Source: Streptosporangium carneum (GTDB lineage Bacteria; Actinomycetota; Actinomycetes; Streptosporangiales; Streptosporangiaceae). From it: a stretch of DNA of 64,000 nucleotides. The stretch covers positions 125,384 through 189,383 of the forward strand of contig NZ_BSEV01000013.1 in assembly GCF_027922005.1 (NCBI RefSeq). Direction: 5' to 3'. How positions within the stretch are numbered: the stretch's first letter is position 1; each line of letters starts with the position of its first letter. The notes beneath the pieces were generated by a model, which worked only from the letters and a program-made list of their open reading frames with translations, had not been told where the DNA came from and ran no database searches. The translations under genes and the position numbers were made by a program. This document shows, one piece after another, positions 44,951 to 54,059 of this stretch.

Positions 44951-45697
44951 TCAGCGGTCGACGGCGGTGGCGCCGCCGTCGACGACGAGGTGGGCGCCGG
45001 TGACGAAGGACGCCTCGTCGCTCATCAGGAACCGCACGGCCGCCGCCACCTCCTCGGGACGGCCGAGGCGGCCGAGCGGAGACTTCCTCTCGAAGGAGCT
45101 CAGGAGGCCCGGGTCGCCGTCGACGGCGCCGGTGAGCATGGGGGTGTCGACGTAGCCGGGGCAGACCGCGTTCACCCGGATCGGCGTCAGCTCGTGCGCC
45201 ATGGACCGGGTGAGGCCGAGCAGTCCCGCCTTGGAGGAGCAGTACGCCGGGACGAGGCCCTGTCCGACCAGGCCCTCGATCGACGAGACGCCCACGATCG
45301 CGGAGCCCTCGTGCCGCCGCAGGTCGTCCAGGAGGGCGCGGGTCAGCAGGGCGTGGGCGCGCAGGTTGACGTCGAGCACGGCGTCCCAGGCCGCCTCCGT
45401 GAGGTCGGCGACCGGGGCGGGGCCGACGACTCCCGCCGCGTGGACGAGGCCGCCGATCGAGCCGAGGACGTCGCGGGTCGTGGCGATCGCGGCGGGGAAG
45501 GCGGAGGCGTCGGTGACGTCGACGGCGACCGCGACCGAGGTCGCGCCGTTCATCGCCGCGAACGACGCGGTCTTCTTCGCGCCCGCCTCGTCGCGGTCCC
45601 AGATCGCGACGGGACGCCCGGTCTCGGCGAGGGCCAGTGCGCAGGCCCGTCCGATCCCGGACGCGCCGCCGGTGACGATGACTCCCGTGCCCGGCAT
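44951..45697 (-). CDS. SDR family oxidoreductase
   Basis: A 248-residue classical short-chain dehydrogenase: TGGASGIG cofactor motif, Asp in WDRDEAG suggesting NAD preference, catalytic Ser in IVGVSSIEG and YCSSK (Tyr-x3-Lys), and the C-terminal FVTGAHLVVDGGATAV. The GGAGGTG ribosome site precedes the ATG. Substrate unknown; it does not form an obvious operon with its neighbours. Confidence 0.9.
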   Translation of the reverse strand: MPGTGVIVTGGASGIGRACALALAETGRPVAIWDRDEAGAKKTASFAAMNGATSVAVAVDVTDASAFPAAIATTRDVLGSIGGLVHAAGVVGPAPVADLTEAAWDAVLDVNLRAHALLTRALLDDLRRHEGSAIVGVSSIEGLVGQGLVPAYCSSKAGLLGLTRSMAHELTPIRVNAVCPGYVDTPMLTGAVDGDPGLLSSFERKSPLGRLGRPEEVAAAVRFLMSDEASFVTGAHLVVDGGATAVDR

Positions 45698-45867
45698 GGC
45701 CCACCTCCGTGATGTGTGCTGTGCCTCACTCCGGTCCGCCGTCGTCCGCCGCCTGGTCGTCGCGGCAGGGGAGGGCGGGTCGGGCGAGCTCTTCTGCGGT
45801 CCGTGGGACCGTAGGCGGTCTGTCCCCGCTTTCGGCCGGTGAGTAACCGCGCGGGCAAGCGCCGATA

Positions 45868-45873
45868 GACTGG
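45868..45873 (+). promoter_or_regulatory. Possible -10 box of guaA
   Basis: TAGACT at 45868-45873 fits the actinomycete -10 consensus, 30 bases upstream of the guaA start codon. No clear -35 box was found at the usual distance. No purine riboswitch was recognised. Confidence 0.4.
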
Positions 45874-45903
45874 GAAAACCGCTGTGTTTCCTTTGGGGGT
45901 CTT

Positions 45904-47454
45904 GTGTCTGAGTTCGACACGGTCCTCGTCGTCGACTTCGGTGCGCAGTACGCGCAGCTGATCGCGCGACGGGTGCGTGAATGCCACGTCTACTCCGAGA
46001 TCGTCCCGTCGACGATGCCGGTCGAGGAGATGATGGCCAAGAAGCCCAAGGCCATCATCCTGTCCGGCGGCCCCTCCTCGGTCTACGCCGAAGGCGCGCC
46101 CGTCGCGCCCCGGAGCCTGTTCGAGACCGGGGTGCCCACCTTCGGCATCTGCTACGGCTTCCAGGCCATGGCCCAGGCCCTCGGCGGCCAGGTGGCCAGG
46201 ACCGGCGTCGCCGAGTACGGCGGCACCCGCCTCGAGGTGTCCCAGGAGGGCGTGCTCTTCGCCGGGCTGCCCGCCAGCCAGTCGGTCTGGATGTCCCACG
46301 GCGACAGCGTCGCCGCCGCCCCCGAGGGCTTCCTCGTCACGGCCGCCACCTCGGAGACGCCGGTCGCCGCGTTCGAGCACCCCGAGCTGGGTCTGTACGG
46401 CGTGCAGTTCCACCCCGAGGTCCTCCACTCGGAGCACGGCCAGGCCGTCCTGAAGCACTTCCTCGACGCGGCGGGCTGCCGTCCCTCGTGGACGATGCTC
46501 AACATCGTCGAGGACGCCGTCGAGGCGGTCCGCGCCCAGATCGGCCCCGAGGGCCGGGCCATCTGCGCACTGTCGGGCGGCGTCGACTCCGCGGTCGCCG
46601 CGGCCATGGTGCAGCGGGCCATCGGTGACCGTCTCACCTGCGTGTTCGTCGACCACGGACTGCTGCGCAAGGGGGAGGCCGAGCAGGTCGAGCGCGACTT
46701 CGTCGACGTCACCGGGGTCAAGCTCAGGGTGGTCGACGCCCAGGAGCGCTTCCTCAAGGCCCTTGACGGCGTCACCGACCCCGAGGAGAAGCGCAAGATC
46801 ATCGGGCGCGAGTTCATCCGGGTCTTCGAGGACGAGCAGCGCGCCATCCTCGCCGACGGCCCGGTCGACTTCCTCGTCCAGGGCACGCTCTACCCCGACG
46901 TGGTCGAGTCCGGCGGCGGCACCGGAACCGCCAACATCAAGTCCCACCACAACGTCGGCGGGCTCCCCGACGACCTGCGGTTCACGCTGGTCGAGCCGCT
47001 CCGCGCGCTGTTCAAGGACGAGGTCCGCCGGGCGGGCGAGGAGCTCGGGCTGCCCGCCGCGATGGTCTGGCGTCAGCCGTTCCCCGGCCCGGGGCTCGGC
47101 ATCCGCATCGTCGGCGCGGTCACCCGTGACCGTCTGGAGATCCTCCGCGAGGCCGACGCCATCGCCCGCGAGGAGCTCTCCCGGGCCGGTCTCGACCGTG
47201 AGATCTGGCAGTGCCCGGTGGTCCTGCTGGCCGACGTCCGCTCGGTCGGCGTCCAGGGCGACGGCCGCACCTACGGCCACCCGATCGTCCTGCGTCCCGT
47301 CTCCAGTGAGGACGCCATGACCGCCGACTGGTCCCGCGTCCCCTACGACGTGCTCGCCCGCATCTCCACCCGGATCACCAACGAGGTCCGCGAGGTCAAC
47401 CGCGTCGTCCTCGACGTGACCAGCAAGCCCCCGGGCACCATCGAGTGGGAGTAG
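45904..47454 (+). CDS. guaA: GMP synthase (glutamine-hydrolysing)
   Basis: A 516-residue bifunctional enzyme that converts XMP to GMP using glutamine and ATP. The N-terminal class I amidotransferase has its nucleophile in [11 protein letters not shown] (Cys near 82) and His/Glu in [12 protein letters not shown]. The ATP pyrophosphatase P-loop is [12 protein letters not shown] near 222-233, and the C-terminal dimerisation domain ends [13 protein letters not shown], the classic GuaA terminus. The GTG start is at 45904. A perfect terminator follows directly. Confidence 0.98.
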   Translation: MSEFDTVLVVDFGAQYAQLIARRVRECHVYSEIVPSTMPVEEMMAKKPKAIILSGGPSSVYAEGAPVAPRSLFETGVPTFGICYGFQAMAQALGGQVARTGVAEYGGTRLEVSQEGVLFAGLPASQSVWMSHGDSVAAAPEGFLVTAATSETPVAAFEHPELGLYGVQFHPEVLHSEHGQAVLKHFLDAAGCRPSWTMLNIVEDAVEAVRAQIGPEGRAICALSGGVDSAVAAAMVQRAIGDRLTCVFVDHGLLRKGEAEQVERDFVDVTGVKLRVVDAQERFLKALDGVTDPEEKRKIIGREFIRVFEDEQRAILADGPVDFLVQGTLYPDVVESGGGTGTANIKSHHNVGGLPDDLRFTLVEPLRALFKDEVRRAGEELGLPAAMVWRQPFPGPGLGIRIVGAVTRDRLEILREADAIAREELSRAGLDREIWQCPVVLLADVRSVGVQGDGRTYGHPIVLRPVSSEDAMTADWSRVPYDVLARISTRITNEVREVNRVVLDVTSKPPGTIEWE

Positions 47455-47461
47455 GAACGAC

Positions 47462-47503
47462 GGCGCGGCCCCCGGAGATCCTCTCCGGGGGCCGCGCCTT
47501 TTT
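47462..47503 (+). terminator. Rho-independent terminator of guaA
   Basis: GGCGCGGCCCCCGGAG (47462-47477) pairs perfectly with its complement at 47483-47498 around a 5-nt loop and is followed by TTTTT. This is the only terminator of the window with a full T-run. Confidence 0.95.
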
Positions 47504-47520
47504 CGTGGACGCGGAGGCCC

Positions 47521-47934
47521 TCACCGGCTCGCGCGGAGACCGAGGTACTGCAGGGCGGCGAAGCCGCCGACGGTGACCGCCTGCATGACGACCCAGAAGG
47601 CGCCGACGACTGTGACGTCCAGGCCGCCCAGCGCCAGTTCGGCGACGCTCGCCACGGTCCACAGGGCGTTGACGGCGACGACCCCCAGGACGGCGGTCCG
47701 GTTGACGGTCGCGGGGCGGGCGAGCAGCCAGACCGCGACGCCGTAGACGGCGAGGAACGCGCCGACGCCCCGCTGGAGGGGGACGGACAGGCCGAGCAGG
47801 TCGTTGATCGGTTCCGCCAGCAGCAGGTAGGCCAGGCCGTTGCCGCCGGTGACGACGGCGTCCAGGCGCAGGGCCAGGCGCAGGAGCTTGCCGGTGCCGG
47901 TGGTGGGAGGGGTGGCGGGGGCGATGGAGGCCAT
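47521..47934 (-). CDS. Small four-helix membrane protein
   Basis: A 137-residue integral membrane protein with four hydrophobic segments (about 20-45, 55-73, 82-103 and 108-130) and short loops. It resembles many small actinomycete membrane proteins of unknown function often beside SnoaL-like or regulatory genes. AAAGGAC lies seven bases before the ATG. It is downstream of the SnoaL-like gene on the same strand and may be cotranscribed with it. Confidence 0.75.
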   Translation of the reverse strand: MASIAPATPPTTGTGKLLRLALRLDAVVTGGNGLAYLLLAEPINDLLGLSVPLQRGVGAFLAVYGVAVWLLARPATVNRTAVLGVVAVNALWTVASVAELALGGLDVTVVGAFWVVMQAVTVGGFAALQYLGLRASR

Positions 47935-48000
47935 GTCGAAGTCCTTTCCGATCTGCTGCTGTGAGGTGGTCGGCCCGCGACGGAGGTGAGCCGGGACGGG

Positions 48001-48026
48001 CCGGAGGGGCGGACGCGCCCCTCCGG
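48001..48026 (-). terminator. Hairpin between the SnoaL-like and membrane protein genes
   Basis: CCGGAGGGGCG (48001-48011) pairs perfectly with CGCCCCTCCGG (48016-48026) around a 4-nt loop. It lies downstream of the minus-strand SnoaL-like gene. A 20-base direct repeat GACGGGGATCACGGGG follows twice at about 48032-48068. Confidence 0.45.
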
Positions 48027-48097
48027 GGGGCGACGGGGATCACGGGGCCGGACGGGGATCACGGGGGCCGGTGGCCGGGGGGCGGAACCCGGAGGGA

Positions 48098-48463
48098 TCA
48101 GGCGGCGGGCACCCGGTCGAGGAAGCCGTGGACGGTCCTGATGCGCCCGTCCTCGGTCAGCGCCGCGACGTCGAAGCCGACCACGATCGCCTCGCCGCCC
48201 TCGGGGCCCAGGTTCCAGGTGAAGCGGACCAGGTCGTGGTGGGCGTCGACGCCGTCGCCCAGGGTGAAGACCAGCCCGGGGAACTGCCCCTGGACGGCGG
48301 CGACGGTCGCGTCGATCGCGTCGCGTCCGGTCACGTCGACGAGGGGGTCGACGTAGCGGGCGTCCTCGGTCCAGATGTCGTCGATCTCCGCGCGGCGCTC
48401 GGCGGCGTCGGTGATGTTCCAGGTGGCGATGTAGCGCTCGACCAGCTTGACGGTGTCGCCCAT
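48098..48463 (-). CDS. SnoaL-like (NTF2-fold) protein
   Basis: A 121-residue NTF2-fold protein: LVERYIATWNITDAAERRAE helix start, DIWTEDARYVDPLVDVTG strand-turn, and RIRTVHGFLDRVP at the end. This pattern matches SnoaL-like cyclases/isomerases and related ligand-binding proteins with unknown substrate. AGGAGG lies eight bases before the ATG. It precedes the small membrane protein gene. Confidence 0.85.
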   Translation of the reverse strand: MGDTVKLVERYIATWNITDAAERRAEIDDIWTEDARYVDPLVDVTGRDAIDATVAAVQGQFPGLVFTLGDGVDAHHDLVRFTWNLGPEGGEAIVVGFDVAALTEDGRIRTVHGFLDRVPAA

Positions 48464-48763
48464 GTCGTGTGCCTCCTCGGTGCCTGCGGTGTTTTCCGCT
48501 GTCGTTCTCGCAGGTCAAACGCTACGGAGATCCACGGCTGGAGGAATCAGTCATCCACCGGTACTTCCGGGGCTCCCTATCCGTCTCTTCGGGCGCCACC
48601 GGCTTCCGCCGACCGTCGGCGATCCGCGTGCGCGGTCCCCGGCATCGGAAGGCCTGGCCTGACGCCCGCCCGCCAGGACGGAGGCCGGACCATAGGGATT
48701 GGGAGTGGGAGTTGTAAAGATTGGGGTTCTTTGTAGGGGTTAATCCGGTTTAGGAGGGAATGG
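48464..48763. other. Intergenic region before the acyltransferase gene
   Basis: A 300-base gap between divergent genes. From 48690 to 48757 the plus strand is unusually rich in G and T (for example TTGTAAAGATTGGGGTTCTT) and ends in the GGAGG of the acyltransferase gene. TTGTAA at about 48713 could be a -35 box, with TAGGGG or TAATCC as weak -10 candidates. No protein gene seen. Confidence 0.35.
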
Positions 48764-50044
48764 GTGGGTACCTTGGGGCGGGTGTCGAATCCCGCCGCTG
48801 TCCCCCTGCCCTCTCGAACCGCGCCCGGCGCGCGGCTGGCCTGGCTGGACGCACTCCGCGGGCTCGGCGCCGTCGCGGTGTTGCTGGAACACCTGCTGCC
48901 CTGGTTCCTGCCCGTGCTCCGACCATACTGGTTCAACCTCGGAATGTACGGCGTCATGGTGTTCTTTCTGGTGAGCGGTTACATCATCCCGGTGTCGCTG
49001 GAGAGTCGCGGGGACGTCCGCGCCTTCTGGATCGGCAGGGCGTTCCGGCTCTACCCGATCTACCTGGTCGTCGTGGCCCTCGTCCTGGTCATGGGATTCT
49101 GGCTGCCGGTCCGCGAACAGGTGCCCCGCGACCTGTCGGCCGTCGCGGGGCACGTCACGATGCTGCTGGACGTCGTGCACATGGGCGGCGTGACCGACAC
49201 GATGTGGACGCTCTCCTACGAGATGGTCTTCTACCTGCTGGTGACCGCGCTGTTCGTGCGCGGGCTGCACCGGGGGAGCGGGGTCCTCGCCGTGGGCTTC
49301 GGCGTCGTGGCGGTCGTGGCGGGCCTGGTGCTGTACGGGCCGTCGGTCACGGGATCATGGCCCGCCCACGTGTCGGGGGCGCTGTTCTGCGTGGGCATGG
49401 TCTGCCTGATCAGCGGCCGGTTCAGGACCCTCGCCGCCTGCGTTCTCGGGGTGATGGCCGTCGTGCTCACGGTCTTCGCCGGGTTCACGCCGTGGATGGG
49501 GGCGGCGATCCTGGCGGTGATGTTCATCGGGACCGCGATCCGCCGCTGGGAGCAGGGCGAGGGCGGGCTCCTGCCGGTTCTCGTCGCGACCGTGCTCGTG
49601 GCGCTCGCGCCGGTGTGGTCGATCCAGGCGGACTGGTGGTGGGCCGAGCCCGGTGTGTGGCTCACCACGACGGCGCTCGCGGGGGCGACGTTCGCCGGGG
49701 CCATGGCCCTGCGCGAACGTCGCCTTCCCCGCTTCCTCGTCTGGCTCGGACTGGTCAGCTACTCGCTCTACCTCCTGCACCATCCGCTGCTGAAGCTCGT
49801 CTTCGCCGTCGTCGGCGACGTGCGGTTCATGCCGCTCGCGACGCAGGTGACGCTGTCGGCGGCCGTCGTGGCGGTGACGCTGGGCCTGAGCTGGCTCAGT
49901 CACCGCTACGTCGAGCTGCCCATGCAGCGGCTGGGCAGGAGGCTGGCTCAGAGGCCGTCCGCCGGAGACTCCGCCGCGCCGGGCCCGTCCTCCGAGGTCG
50001 GCGTGTCCGCGGAGAGCCTCTCGAGGTCGGCGTCCGCGGGGTAG
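48764..50044 (+). CDS. Acyltransferase family 3 membrane protein (OafA/YrhL-like)
   Basis: A 426-residue integral membrane O-acyltransferase. The N terminus has the family phrase LAWLDALRGLGAVAVLLEHL, whose Arg and His are catalytic in this family, and about ten hydrophobic segments follow, ending in SHRYVELPMQRLGRRL. Such enzymes acetylate sugars of surface polysaccharides or antibiotics. GGAGGG is 6 bases before the GTG. Its last 97 bases overlap the opposite-strand deacetylase gene, which also acts on polysaccharide. Confidence 0.9.
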   Translation: MGTLGRVSNPAAVPLPSRTAPGARLAWLDALRGLGAVAVLLEHLLPWFLPVLRPYWFNLGMYGVMVFFLVSGYIIPVSLESRGDVRAFWIGRAFRLYPIYLVVVALVLVMGFWLPVREQVPRDLSAVAGHVTMLLDVVHMGGVTDTMWTLSYEMVFYLLVTALFVRGLHRGSGVLAVGFGVVAVVAGLVLYGPSVTGSWPAHVSGALFCVGMVCLISGRFRTLAACVLGVMAVVLTVFAGFTPWMGAAILAVMFIGTAIRRWEQGEGGLLPVLVATVLVALAPVWSIQADWWWAEPGVWLTTTALAGATFAGAMALRERRLPRFLVWLGLVSYSLYLLHHPLLKLVFAVVGDVRFMPLATQVTLSAAVVAVTLGLSWLSHRYVELPMQRLGRRLAQRPSAGDSAAPGPSSEVGVSAESLSRSASAG

Positions 50045-50751
50045 ATGTCGCCGGGCTCCAGCTTCCCGGCACCGCGCAGGGAGGAGACCGACACGATGTG
50101 GTAGCCCTGCTTCTGCAGCGCGGCGATCAGCTTGGGCATCACCTTGACGGTCTGCTCCACCCAGTCGTGCATGAGGATGACCCCGTCACGCTTGGCGTTC
50201 TTGAGCACCTCGTCGTAGATGGCCTTCTCGTTCTTGGTCGCCCAGTCGCGGGAGCCGCCGTTCCACAGCACGATCGGCAGGCGCATCTCCTTGGCGATCG
50301 CCTGGACCCGCTGGTCCAGCTCGCCGTACGGCGGGCGCAGCATCGTCGGCGTCTTGCCGGTGGCCTGCTTGACGATCTCCTGGGTCCGGGTCAGCTCCTC
50401 GCGGATCCTGTCCTCGTCCAGGTCGCGCAGGTGAGGGTGGGTGTAGCTGTGGTTGCCCAGCTCGTGGCCCTCCTGGGCCATCCGCTTGGCGAAGGCGGGC
50501 CTGGACTTCACGTACTGGCCCTCGAGGAAGAACGTGGCCTTCGACTTGGTCTTCTTGAGAGTGTCGAGCAGCTTGTCGGCGTACTTGCCGGGGCCGTCGT
50601 CGAACGTCAGCGCGATGCACTTGACCTTCGTGCAGTCCACCGAGTTGGTCTTGTCCGCTTTCGGCTTTTCAGCACTCCACGCTGCGGTGGGCGCGGACAG
50701 CAGGGCCGCCGTACACGAGGCGGCCAGGAGCAGTCGGGCGGGAGACTTCAT
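49948..50751 (-). CDS. Secreted polysaccharide deacetylase (NodB homology)
   Basis: A 267-residue exported deacetylase. It has a signal peptide (MKSPARLLLAASCTAALLSA, end near AWSAE) and then the NodB motifs: ALTFDDGPG (motif 1, general base Asp and metal Asp), ELGNHSYTHPHL (motif 2, metal His residues), RPPYGEL (motif 3), a Trp in RDWATKN, and VILMHDW (motif 5 His). It should remove acetyl groups from peptidoglycan or another wall glycan. The start at 50751 fits the signal peptide; the frame is open to 50859. Its 3' end overlaps the acyltransferase gene by 97 bases. Confidence 0.92.
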   Translation of the reverse strand: MKSPARLLLAASCTAALLSAPTAAWSAEKPKADKTNSVDCTKVKCIALTFDDGPGKYADKLLDTLKKTKSKATFFLEGQYVKSRPAFAKRMAQEGHELGNHSYTHPHLRDLDEDRIREELTRTQEIVKQATGKTPTMLRPPYGELDQRVQAIAKEMRLPIVLWNGGSRDWATKNEKAIYDEVLKNAKRDGVILMHDWVEQTVKVMPKLIAALQKQGYHIVSVSSLRGAGKLEPGDIYPADADLERLSADTPTSEDGPGAAESPADGL

Positions 50752-50977
50752 GAGGGAGCTTCCGGGTCGAGTGATTTTTAGGAGAATTGGCATCCTATCG
50801 AGGCCGTACGGCTCTCCTGGGGCGCAAGTGTCACGATGTCCTGTGAAAAGCGGACACATGCGGATCCGGCATGGCAGGCGGGAGCCTGGCGTGACCGTAT
50901 GACACTGCTGGTCAAGAACCGGTATGGAGATGCTCTCTTGGCGTCAGAGTGTCAGCATCCGATCGCTGTGGGTGGTC

Positions 50978-51784
50978 ATGCTTGATGGCATGAGGGCCTA
51001 TTCGTTGAACGACGTTCACGCGACCCGGAAACGAAAAGACTCCTGGTGGACTGTCTTCCTGGTCGACCCGGTGGCGTGCAGGCTGACGCTTCTCGTCGCG
51101 AACCACACCGACGTCACGCCGAACGGGCTCACCCGTCTGTCGCTGCTCCTCGGACTGGGGTCGGCGGCCTGTTTCGCGCTGGGGCAGCTCGTGGCGGGGG
51201 CCGCGCTGTTCTACGTGAGCTTCATGGTCGACTGCATGGACGGGAAGATCGCCCGTCTCAAGGGGACGGGGACCGCGTTCGGGCTCTGGCTGGACTACGT
51301 GGGAGACCGCATCCGGGTGGTCTGCTGCGCGGCGGGCCTGGCGTTCGGCCAGTACGCGGCGACGCAGGACGTCTCGTACGTCCTGCTCGGCGCCGGGGTC
51401 GCGGTGCTCGACCTGTTCCGCTACGTGAACGCGCCGCAGATGAGGCGCGTCAGGGAGACGGTCAGGGAGAACCGGGCCGAGCGCCCGCCGAAGGACCGCA
51501 CCGGGGCGTACCGGCCGCCGAGACCTCCGAGTCTGCGACGCAGGATAGGGCGCCTCCTCGCCAACCACCGGGTGCGAAGTCACCTGATCAGCGGAATCGA
51601 GTTCCACGCCGCCGTCTTCGTGGTCGGCCCCCTGATCGGGACGGTGGCGCTTGTGCCCCTCTCGACCGTGGCGGGGGTGCTGCTCCTGCTGAACGAAATC
51701 TTTCTGATCTACCGGATGTGGCGGTTCGCCCGGCTCTCGCCGGCCGTGCCGCGCCAGGAAAACGCGCAGCGCGTACCTGTTTGA
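50978..51784 (+). CDS. CDP-alcohol phosphatidyltransferase family protein
   Basis: A membrane enzyme (about 268 residues) with the complete catalytic signature D-x2-D-G-x2-A-R-x8-G-x3-D-x3-D, seen as DCMDGKIARLKGTGTAFG followed by LWLDYVGD. It transfers a phospho-alcohol or phospho-sugar from a CDP donor. About six hydrophobic segments are present. The start is uncertain: ATGs at 50924, 50978 and 50990 are all in frame, none with a strong ribosome site. It is followed 25 bases later by two sulfotransferase genes on the same strand, so it may make the lipid or polymer they modify. Confidence 0.82.
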   Translation: MLDGMRAYSLNDVHATRKRKDSWWTVFLVDPVACRLTLLVANHTDVTPNGLTRLSLLLGLGSAACFALGQLVAGAALFYVSFMVDCMDGKIARLKGTGTAFGLWLDYVGDRIRVVCCAAGLAFGQYAATQDVSYVLLGAGVAVLDLFRYVNAPQMRRVRETVRENRAERPPKDRTGAYRPPRPPSLRRRIGRLLANHRVRSHLISGIEFHAAVFVVGPLIGTVALVPLSTVAGVLLLLNEIFLIYRMWRFARLSPAVPRQENAQRVPV

Positions 51785-51809
51785 TCATCTTTTACGGGGG
51801 TTCGTTGTC

Positions 51810-52820
51810 ATGCAGTCCGACCGTCCGATCTTCGTGATCGGCTGTCCGCGTTCAGGCACCACCATGTTGCAGCTCATGCTGCACTCCCACCCGCGCATCG
51901 CGGTGCCGCCGGAGACGCGCTTCGTCGTGCCCGGCTACTACCGCAGGTTCGTCTTCGGCGACCTGCGGGAGCAGGGGAACCGGCGCAGGCTGGGCCGGTG
52001 GATCGTCAGCGACAAGGACACCAAGTTCAAGGAGCTCAGACTCGACGGGGAGAAGCTGGTCGAGGACATCGTCGCCGGTCCGCCCACGCTGGGCTCGGCG
52101 ATGGGCATCGCCTTCCGCTCCTACGCCGAGCAGTACAGCAAGTGCCGCTGGGGCGACAAGCGGCCGAGCTACTTCCACCACGTGGACCTGCTGCTGCGGC
52201 TCTTCCCCGACGCGCAGTTCGTCCACCTGATCAGGGACGGCAGGGACTGCGTCGCGTCGCTGAAGGAGATGCCCTGGTACACCAAGGACGTCTTCCACGC
52301 GGTGACCAACTGGGCCGAGGCGATCGACTACGGCCGCAGGCACGCGAAGAACCTCCCCGCCGACAGCTACTACGAGCTGCGCTACGAGGACCTCACGGCC
52401 TACCCGGAGACCGAGCTGAGCAAGCTCTGCGACTTCCTCGGCGAGGACTACGACCCGGCGATGAGCGAGCCGTACCACGTCGCCCGGATGGCGATCCCGC
52501 AGCACAAGGTCTGGCACAGCAACACCCACGGCGACGTGACGACCGCCAGGTCGGGTTCGTGGAAGTCCAGGCTGGAGCCGTGGGAGATCTCGGTCTGCGA
52601 GACCGTGCTGGCCGAGCGGCTGACGGCCAACGGCTACGAGCTGAGCGGCGCGCCGAAGGCCGACAAGGCCCACGTCGAGGCGTGCGCCAGGGCCGCCTCG
52701 AAGCGGCGCTGGGCACGCAGGCGCAAGGAGCTCCGTGACCGCGTCAACCGGTTCCGTGAGCCGGGCCCGGTGGCCGCGCAGCTCACCACCCGGCAGCTGG
52801 GCGAGCTGGCGAAGGTCTGA
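51810..52820 (+). CDS. Sulfotransferase (copy 1)
   Basis: A 336-residue PAPS-dependent sulfotransferase (Sulfotransfer_3-like). The 5'-phosphosulfate-binding loop is FVIGCPRSGTTMLQLML at residues 8-24, and the 3'-phosphate-binding region is HLIRDGRDCVASLKEMPW with downstream KSRLEPWE. It should add sulfate to a hydroxyl or amino group of a small molecule, lipid or glycan in the cytoplasm. A tandem paralogue follows after two bases, and the pair lies next to a CDP-alcohol phosphatidyltransferase and glycosyltransferase/TagF genes. Confidence 0.9.
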   Translation: MQSDRPIFVIGCPRSGTTMLQLMLHSHPRIAVPPETRFVVPGYYRRFVFGDLREQGNRRRLGRWIVSDKDTKFKELRLDGEKLVEDIVAGPPTLGSAMGIAFRSYAEQYSKCRWGDKRPSYFHHVDLLLRLFPDAQFVHLIRDGRDCVASLKEMPWYTKDVFHAVTNWAEAIDYGRRHAKNLPADSYYELRYEDLTAYPETELSKLCDFLGEDYDPAMSEPYHVARMAIPQHKVWHSNTHGDVTTARSGSWKSRLEPWEISVCETVLAERLTANGYELSGAPKADKAHVEACARAASKRRWARRRKELRDRVNRFREPGPVAAQLTTRQLGELAKV

Positions 52821-52822
52821 GA

Positions 52823-53866
52823 ATGCAGTCGGATCGACCGATCTTCGTCGTGGGCTGTCCCCGGTCGGGGACGACGCTGCTGCAGCTCATGCTGCACTCC
52901 CACCCCCGCATCGCGATTCCCCCGGAGACCCGCTTCATGGTCGCCGCCTACCAGCGACGGCTGCACTTCGGCGATCTGAACGATCCGGCCCGCAGACGCG
53001 AGCTGGCCGAATGGGTGGTCAACCGTAAGCAGTCGCGCTTTCACGAGCTGCGTCTCGACGGTGAGGAGGCGATCAGGCAGATCGTCGAGGGGCCGCCGAC
53101 GCTCGGCTCGGCGCTGGGCATCGTGCTGCGTCTCTACGCGACCCAGCACGGCAAACCGCGCTGGGGGGACAAGCGGCCCTCCTACTTCCAGAACATCGAC
53201 GTGCTGCTGCGGCTCTTCCCCGACGCCCAGTTCGTCCACCTGATCAGGGACGGCAGGGACTGCGTCGCGTCGCTGAAGGAGATGCCCTGGTACAGCGGGA
53301 GCGTCTACAGCGCGGTCGCCGCCTGGGCCGAGGCGATCGACTTCGCCAGGCACGGCGCGCCCAAGCTCCCCGAGGGCAGTTACCACGAGCTGCGCTACGA
53401 GGACCTGACGACGGACCCCGAGGCCCACCTGCGCAGGCTGTGCGACTTCCTCGGGGAGGACTTCGCCCCGGTCATGTGCGAGCCGAAGCGGATCGCGGGC
53501 GTCGCCGTGCCCGAGCACAAGACCTGGCACAGCAACACCCACGGCGACGTGACGACCGCCAGGTCGGGCTCGTGGAAGTCCAGGCTGGACCCCTGGGAGA
53601 CCTCGCTGTGCGAGAGCGTCCTCGGCGACCGGCTCGAGACGTACGGCTACGAGCTGAGCGGCGCGCCGAAGACCGAGACCTCACGGATGGTCGCCTACGA
53701 GCGGACCGCGGCCAAGCGCAAGCTGGCCAGGGTGAAGAAGATGGCGTTCGACCGGTTGATGCGGCTGCGCGAGCCGAACCCGCTGGGCGCCCGGCTCACC
53801 TCGGGCCAGCTCGTGCTGGCCGGGGTCCCCCTGCCGCGCAACGAACCGGCCAAGGTCAACGGGTGA
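52823..53866 (+). CDS. Sulfotransferase (copy 2)
   Basis: A 347-residue paralogue of the preceding gene with the same motifs: FVVGCPRSGTTLLQLMLHSH, HLIRDGRDCVASLKEMPW, and SNTHGDVTTARSGSWKSRL. Substitutions cluster in the segment after the first loop and in the middle, which could mean a different acceptor. It begins two bases after copy 1 stops. Part of the DNA is nearly identical between the copies, consistent with recent duplication or gene conversion. Confidence 0.9.
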   Translation: MQSDRPIFVVGCPRSGTTLLQLMLHSHPRIAIPPETRFMVAAYQRRLHFGDLNDPARRRELAEWVVNRKQSRFHELRLDGEEAIRQIVEGPPTLGSALGIVLRLYATQHGKPRWGDKRPSYFQNIDVLLRLFPDAQFVHLIRDGRDCVASLKEMPWYSGSVYSAVAAWAEAIDFARHGAPKLPEGSYHELRYEDLTTDPEAHLRRLCDFLGEDFAPVMCEPKRIAGVAVPEHKTWHSNTHGDVTTARSGSWKSRLDPWETSLCESVLGDRLETYGYELSGAPKTETSRMVAYERTAAKRKLARVKKMAFDRLMRLREPNPLGARLTSGQLVLAGVPLPRNEPAKVNG

Positions 53867-53931
53867 CCTGTCCGGCCGGGGACGCGGCGCGAGCCGGAAC
53901 CGGCTGACGGACGACCCGCCCGGTCCGGGGG

Positions 53932-54059
53932 GTGCGCCGCGCCGGAGACGGTCGGTGAAGGGGCCGCCCGGTCCGAAGCGTGCGCCGGGCCGGAGACGGT
54001 CAGACGGTCAGTGAACGGCCGCCGGGCCCGAAGCGTGCGCCGCGGCGGAGACGGTCAGC
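53932..54059. repeat. Imperfect tandem repeat between sulfotransferase and GT4 genes
   Basis: Copies beginning GTGCGCCG at 53932, 53980 and 54035 share CGGAGACGGTC, GTGAA, CGGCC or GGCCGCC, and CCGAAGC. Periods are 48 and 55 bases; the longer one carries an extra GACGGTCA. The third, partial copy runs into the stop codon of the GT4 gene. Confidence 0.7.
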
